This document shows, piece after piece, positions 4,752-6,544 of a stretch of 6,544 nucleotides of DNA. The notes beneath the pieces were generated by a model. The model was not told where the DNA came from and ran no database searches. It was given only the letters and a program-made list of their open reading frames with translations. Each line of letters opens with the position of its first letter. Positions within the stretch are counted from its first letter, which is position 1. This DNA is from Rhodospirillaceae bacterium. GTDB lineage: Bacteria; Pseudomonadota; Alphaproteobacteria; UBA828. Where the stretch lies: the NCBI GenBank assembly GCA_028819955.1, contig JAPPKP010000103.1:1-6544 (forward strand). The letters are read 5' to 3'. Made by a program: the position numbers and the translations under genes.

Positions 4752-6544
4752 TCAGTGGCCGACCGGGTTGATGATGATGTTGCCGAAGCCGTCGACCGTA
4801 CCCACGTGGCCCGGCAGGATGAGCGTGGTCGAGTCCATCTCGGTCACGATCGCCGGCCCTTCGATACGGTTGCCGGCCCGGAGCCCGGCGCGGTCGTAGA
4901 CGCTGGCCTCCTGATCGCGATTGTCGACGTAAACCGAGGCGCTCGCAACCGTGGCCGCCGACGGATCGGCACCGCCCTCGGCCACGTGACCGGCCTCCAC
5001 GAAGGTCTCGGCGCCGCGCACGATGGCTCGCAGCGTCACGATCTCGTGCTCGGCGTCGAGCGCGAAGGTGAAGAGCTGGGTGTGCTCGTCGTCGAACTGC
5101 CTGGCGAGCCACGCGAGGCCCTCGCGCTCGAACTCCTCGGCCGTGAAGCTCACAGGCAGCTGCAGACCCTGGCCGTGGTAGCGGAGGTCCACCTCGTACT
5201 GCACCGACTGGTCCTCGCGCGCGATGCCCTCGGCATCGAGCTCCTGCCGGGCGCGGGCCTCCAGATCGTCGAGGATGCCGCGCACCTCGGCGTTCGAGGT
5301 CTCGGAGAAGCGTCGGACGAAGCTCATCGAGGCCTCATCGGTGACCCGCGTCGTGGCGTCGCCGTAGGCGCAAAGGACGCCCGGCGACGGCGGGATGATG
5401 ACGGGCCACGAGTTCATCAGCTTGGCGAGCGCGTTGGCGTGCAGGGGCCCGGCCCCGCCGAAGGCGATCAGCGCGAAGTCGCGCGGATCGAAGCCCTGCT
5501 GCACCGAGACCAGCCGGAGCGCGCCGAACATGTTCTCGTTGACGATGTCGATGATGCCGGCCGCAGCCCGCTTGAGATCGAGACCCAAAGCCGTGGCGAT
5601 CGTCTGCACCGCGTCGGCCGCGGCATCGACATCGAGCTTCATCTCGCCGCCGATCAGCTCGCTCGGCAGGTAGCCGAGCACGACATTGGCATCGGTGACG
5701 GTCGGCTGGTCGCCGCCCATCCCGTAGGCCGCCGGCCCTGGATCGGCGCCCGCGCTCTGCGGCCCGACCCGGAGCGCACGGGTAATCTCGGGGACGTGGG
5801 CGATGGAGCCGCCGCCCGCGCCCACGGTGCGGACGTCGAGCGACGGCGCGCGCACAGTCACGTCGCCCACCGTGGTCTCGCGCCGCTTGCGCGGCACGCC
5901 GTCGAGGATCAGCGCGACATCGGTTGAGGTGCCGCCCATGTCGAGGGTGAGCAGGTTCTGGTAGCCGGCCTGCCTGGCGATCCAGAGCGCACCGGCGACG
6001 CCGCCGGCGGGGCCACTCATCAGCACGTTCACCGGCGAGTTGCGGCTGGCTTCGACGGAGGCGAGTCCGCCGTCGGAGCGCAGGATGTGAAGGTGGGCGT
6101 CGATCTTGCGCTGCGTCAGCTCCTGCTCGAGGTTGCTGACGTAAACCTGGACCACCGGCGCCACGTAGGAGTTGGCGACAGTGGTGATCGCGCGCTCGTA
6201 CTCGTACATCTCCGGCAGGACCTCGGACGAGATCGAGACCGGCACGCCGGGCATCACCTCTTGGGCGATCTTTCGGATTTGCTCTTCGTGGATGCCGCCG
6301 GCGTAGGCGTTCATCAGGCAGACGGTCAGCGCCTCGATTCCGCGCGCCTTGAGGTGGGTGAGCTTCTCGCGCAGGTCGTCCTCGTTCAGCTCGCGGACGA
6401 CATCGCCGCGCGCGCCGGTGCGCTCCTTCGCCTCGACGGTGAGCTCCAGCGGCGCGAGCGGCTCGGGCTTGGGCCAGATGATCCAGCCAGCGAGGATGCC
6501 GGGCACGAAGGAGCGGGCGATCTGCAGCATCTGCCCGTAGCCCT
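4752..6544 (-). CDS. hyuA: Hydantoinase A/oxoprolinase family protein (HyuA-type ATP-binding subunit), N-terminus off the window
   Basis: The frame runs from the right edge to TGA at 4752-4754 and shows about 596 residues of a protein usually near 690. The missing part includes the family's N-terminal DxGGTxTD nucleotide-binding motif. An internal Met at 6530 opens the longest ORF, but the frame stays open to the edge (reading G-Y-G-Q before it) and matches family sequence there, so it is not the start. Counting from that Met, landmarks are SSEVLPEMYEYER (101-113), SGPAGGVAGA (172-181), LDMGGTSTDV (196-205, the second phosphate-binding motif of the actin-like ATPase fold), VGAGGGSIAHV (236-246), SAGADPGPAAYG (259-270), AFGGAGPLHA (356-365) and EMDSTTLILPGH (564-575). 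The subunit uses ATP to activate the carbonyl substrate handled jointly with HyuB in the cytoplasm. Alternatives are an acetone-carboxylase beta or caprolactamase-type subunit. It is the upstream gene of the pair, so promoter and regulation lie outside the window. Confidence 0.92.
   Translation of the reverse strand, partial: GYGQMLQIARSFVPGILAGWIIWPKPEPLAPLELTVEAKERTGARGDVVRELNEDDLREKLTHLKARGIEALTVCLMNAYAGGIHEEQIRKIAQEVMPGVPVSISSEVLPEMYEYERAITTVANSYVAPVVQVYVSNLEQELTQRKIDAHLHILRSDGGLASVEASRNSPVNVLMSGPAGGVAGALWIARQAGYQNLLTLDMGGTSTDVALILDGVPRKRRETTVGDVTVRAPSLDVRTVGAGGGSIAHVPEITRALRVGPQSAGADPGPAAYGMGGDQPTVTDANVVLGYLPSELIGGEMKLDVDAAADAVQTIATALGLDLKRAAAGIIDIVNENMFGALRLVSVQQGFDPRDFALIAFGGAGPLHANALAKLMNSWPVIIPPSPGVLCAYGDATTRVTDEASMSFVRRFSETSNAEVRGILDDLEARARQELDAEGIAREDQSVQYEVDLRYHGQGLQLPVSFTAEEFEREGLAWLARQFDDEHTQLFTFALDAEHEIVTLRAIVRGAETFVEAGHVAEGGADPSAATVASASVYVDNRDQEASVYDRAGLRAGNRIEGPAIVTEMDSTTLILPGHVGTVDGFGNIIINPVGH

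Noticed and set aside
3199..4899. Long plus-strand open frame (566 codons) antisense to hyuB
   Set aside because: Its protein is a Val/Ala/His/Arg/Asp-rich string without recognisable domains, as expected opposite a gene with about 95% G/C third positions. The minus strand has clear family motifs throughout.
4735..5112. N-terminal extension of the hyuB frame by 126 residues, up to an ATG at 5112
   Set aside because: The added part is Arg/Gly/His-rich, matches no HyuB N-terminus and lies wholly over the well-matched hyuA frame. A strong ribosome site supports the start at 4734.
4755..5927. Plus-strand open frame (390 codons) antisense to hyuA
   Set aside because: It is a shadow of hyuA with no domain signal and biased composition.
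6530..6530. ATG at 6530 as the start of hyuA
   Set aside because: The frame continues to the window edge with family-like residues, and the essential N-terminal nucleotide-binding motif would be missing from a protein starting here.

Overview
The window is GC-rich (three 60-base lines counted by hand came to 57-65% G+C) and densely coding. This fits a high-GC proteobacterium or similar environmental bacterium, but no ribosomal RNA or taxon marker is present, so lineage cannot be fixed. Nothing phage-like, no CRISPR array, no tRNA and no transposase gene were seen.

Layout: (1) bases 1-295, plus strand, hold the C-terminal end of an isocitrate lyase/PEP mutase superfamily enzyme whose start lies off the window. 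(2) 385-804, minus strand, hold a small VOC (glyoxalase/bleomycin-resistance fold) protein. (3) 805-1029 is a divergent intergenic region with a palindrome, a hairpin and weak promoter-like sequences. (4) 1030-2772, plus strand, hold a complete 580-residue cobalamin-binding radical SAM protein with a C-terminal DUF4070-type region, related to but not safely identifiable as the hopanoid C-2 methylase HpnP. (5) 2809-6544, minus strand, hold a two-gene operon transcribed hyuA then hyuB, the two subunits of an ATP-dependent hydantoinase/oxoprolinase/acetone-carboxylase-type enzyme. hyuA lacks about its first 95-100 residues because the window ends.

How they fit together: HyuA and HyuB should form one cytoplasmic complex; the substrate (hydantoin, 5-oxoproline, lactam or ketone carboxylation) cannot be read from sequence alone. 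The PEP-mutase-family gene may be another small-acid catabolic enzyme. The VOC and radical SAM genes differ from both flanks in codon use: hand counts give 70-78% G/C at third positions against 92-95% in the outer genes. The central pair therefore looks like an insertion or a horizontally acquired module between two native genes. The substrate of the radical SAM enzyme is the most open question; I see no firm evidence of an undescribed multi-gene system.
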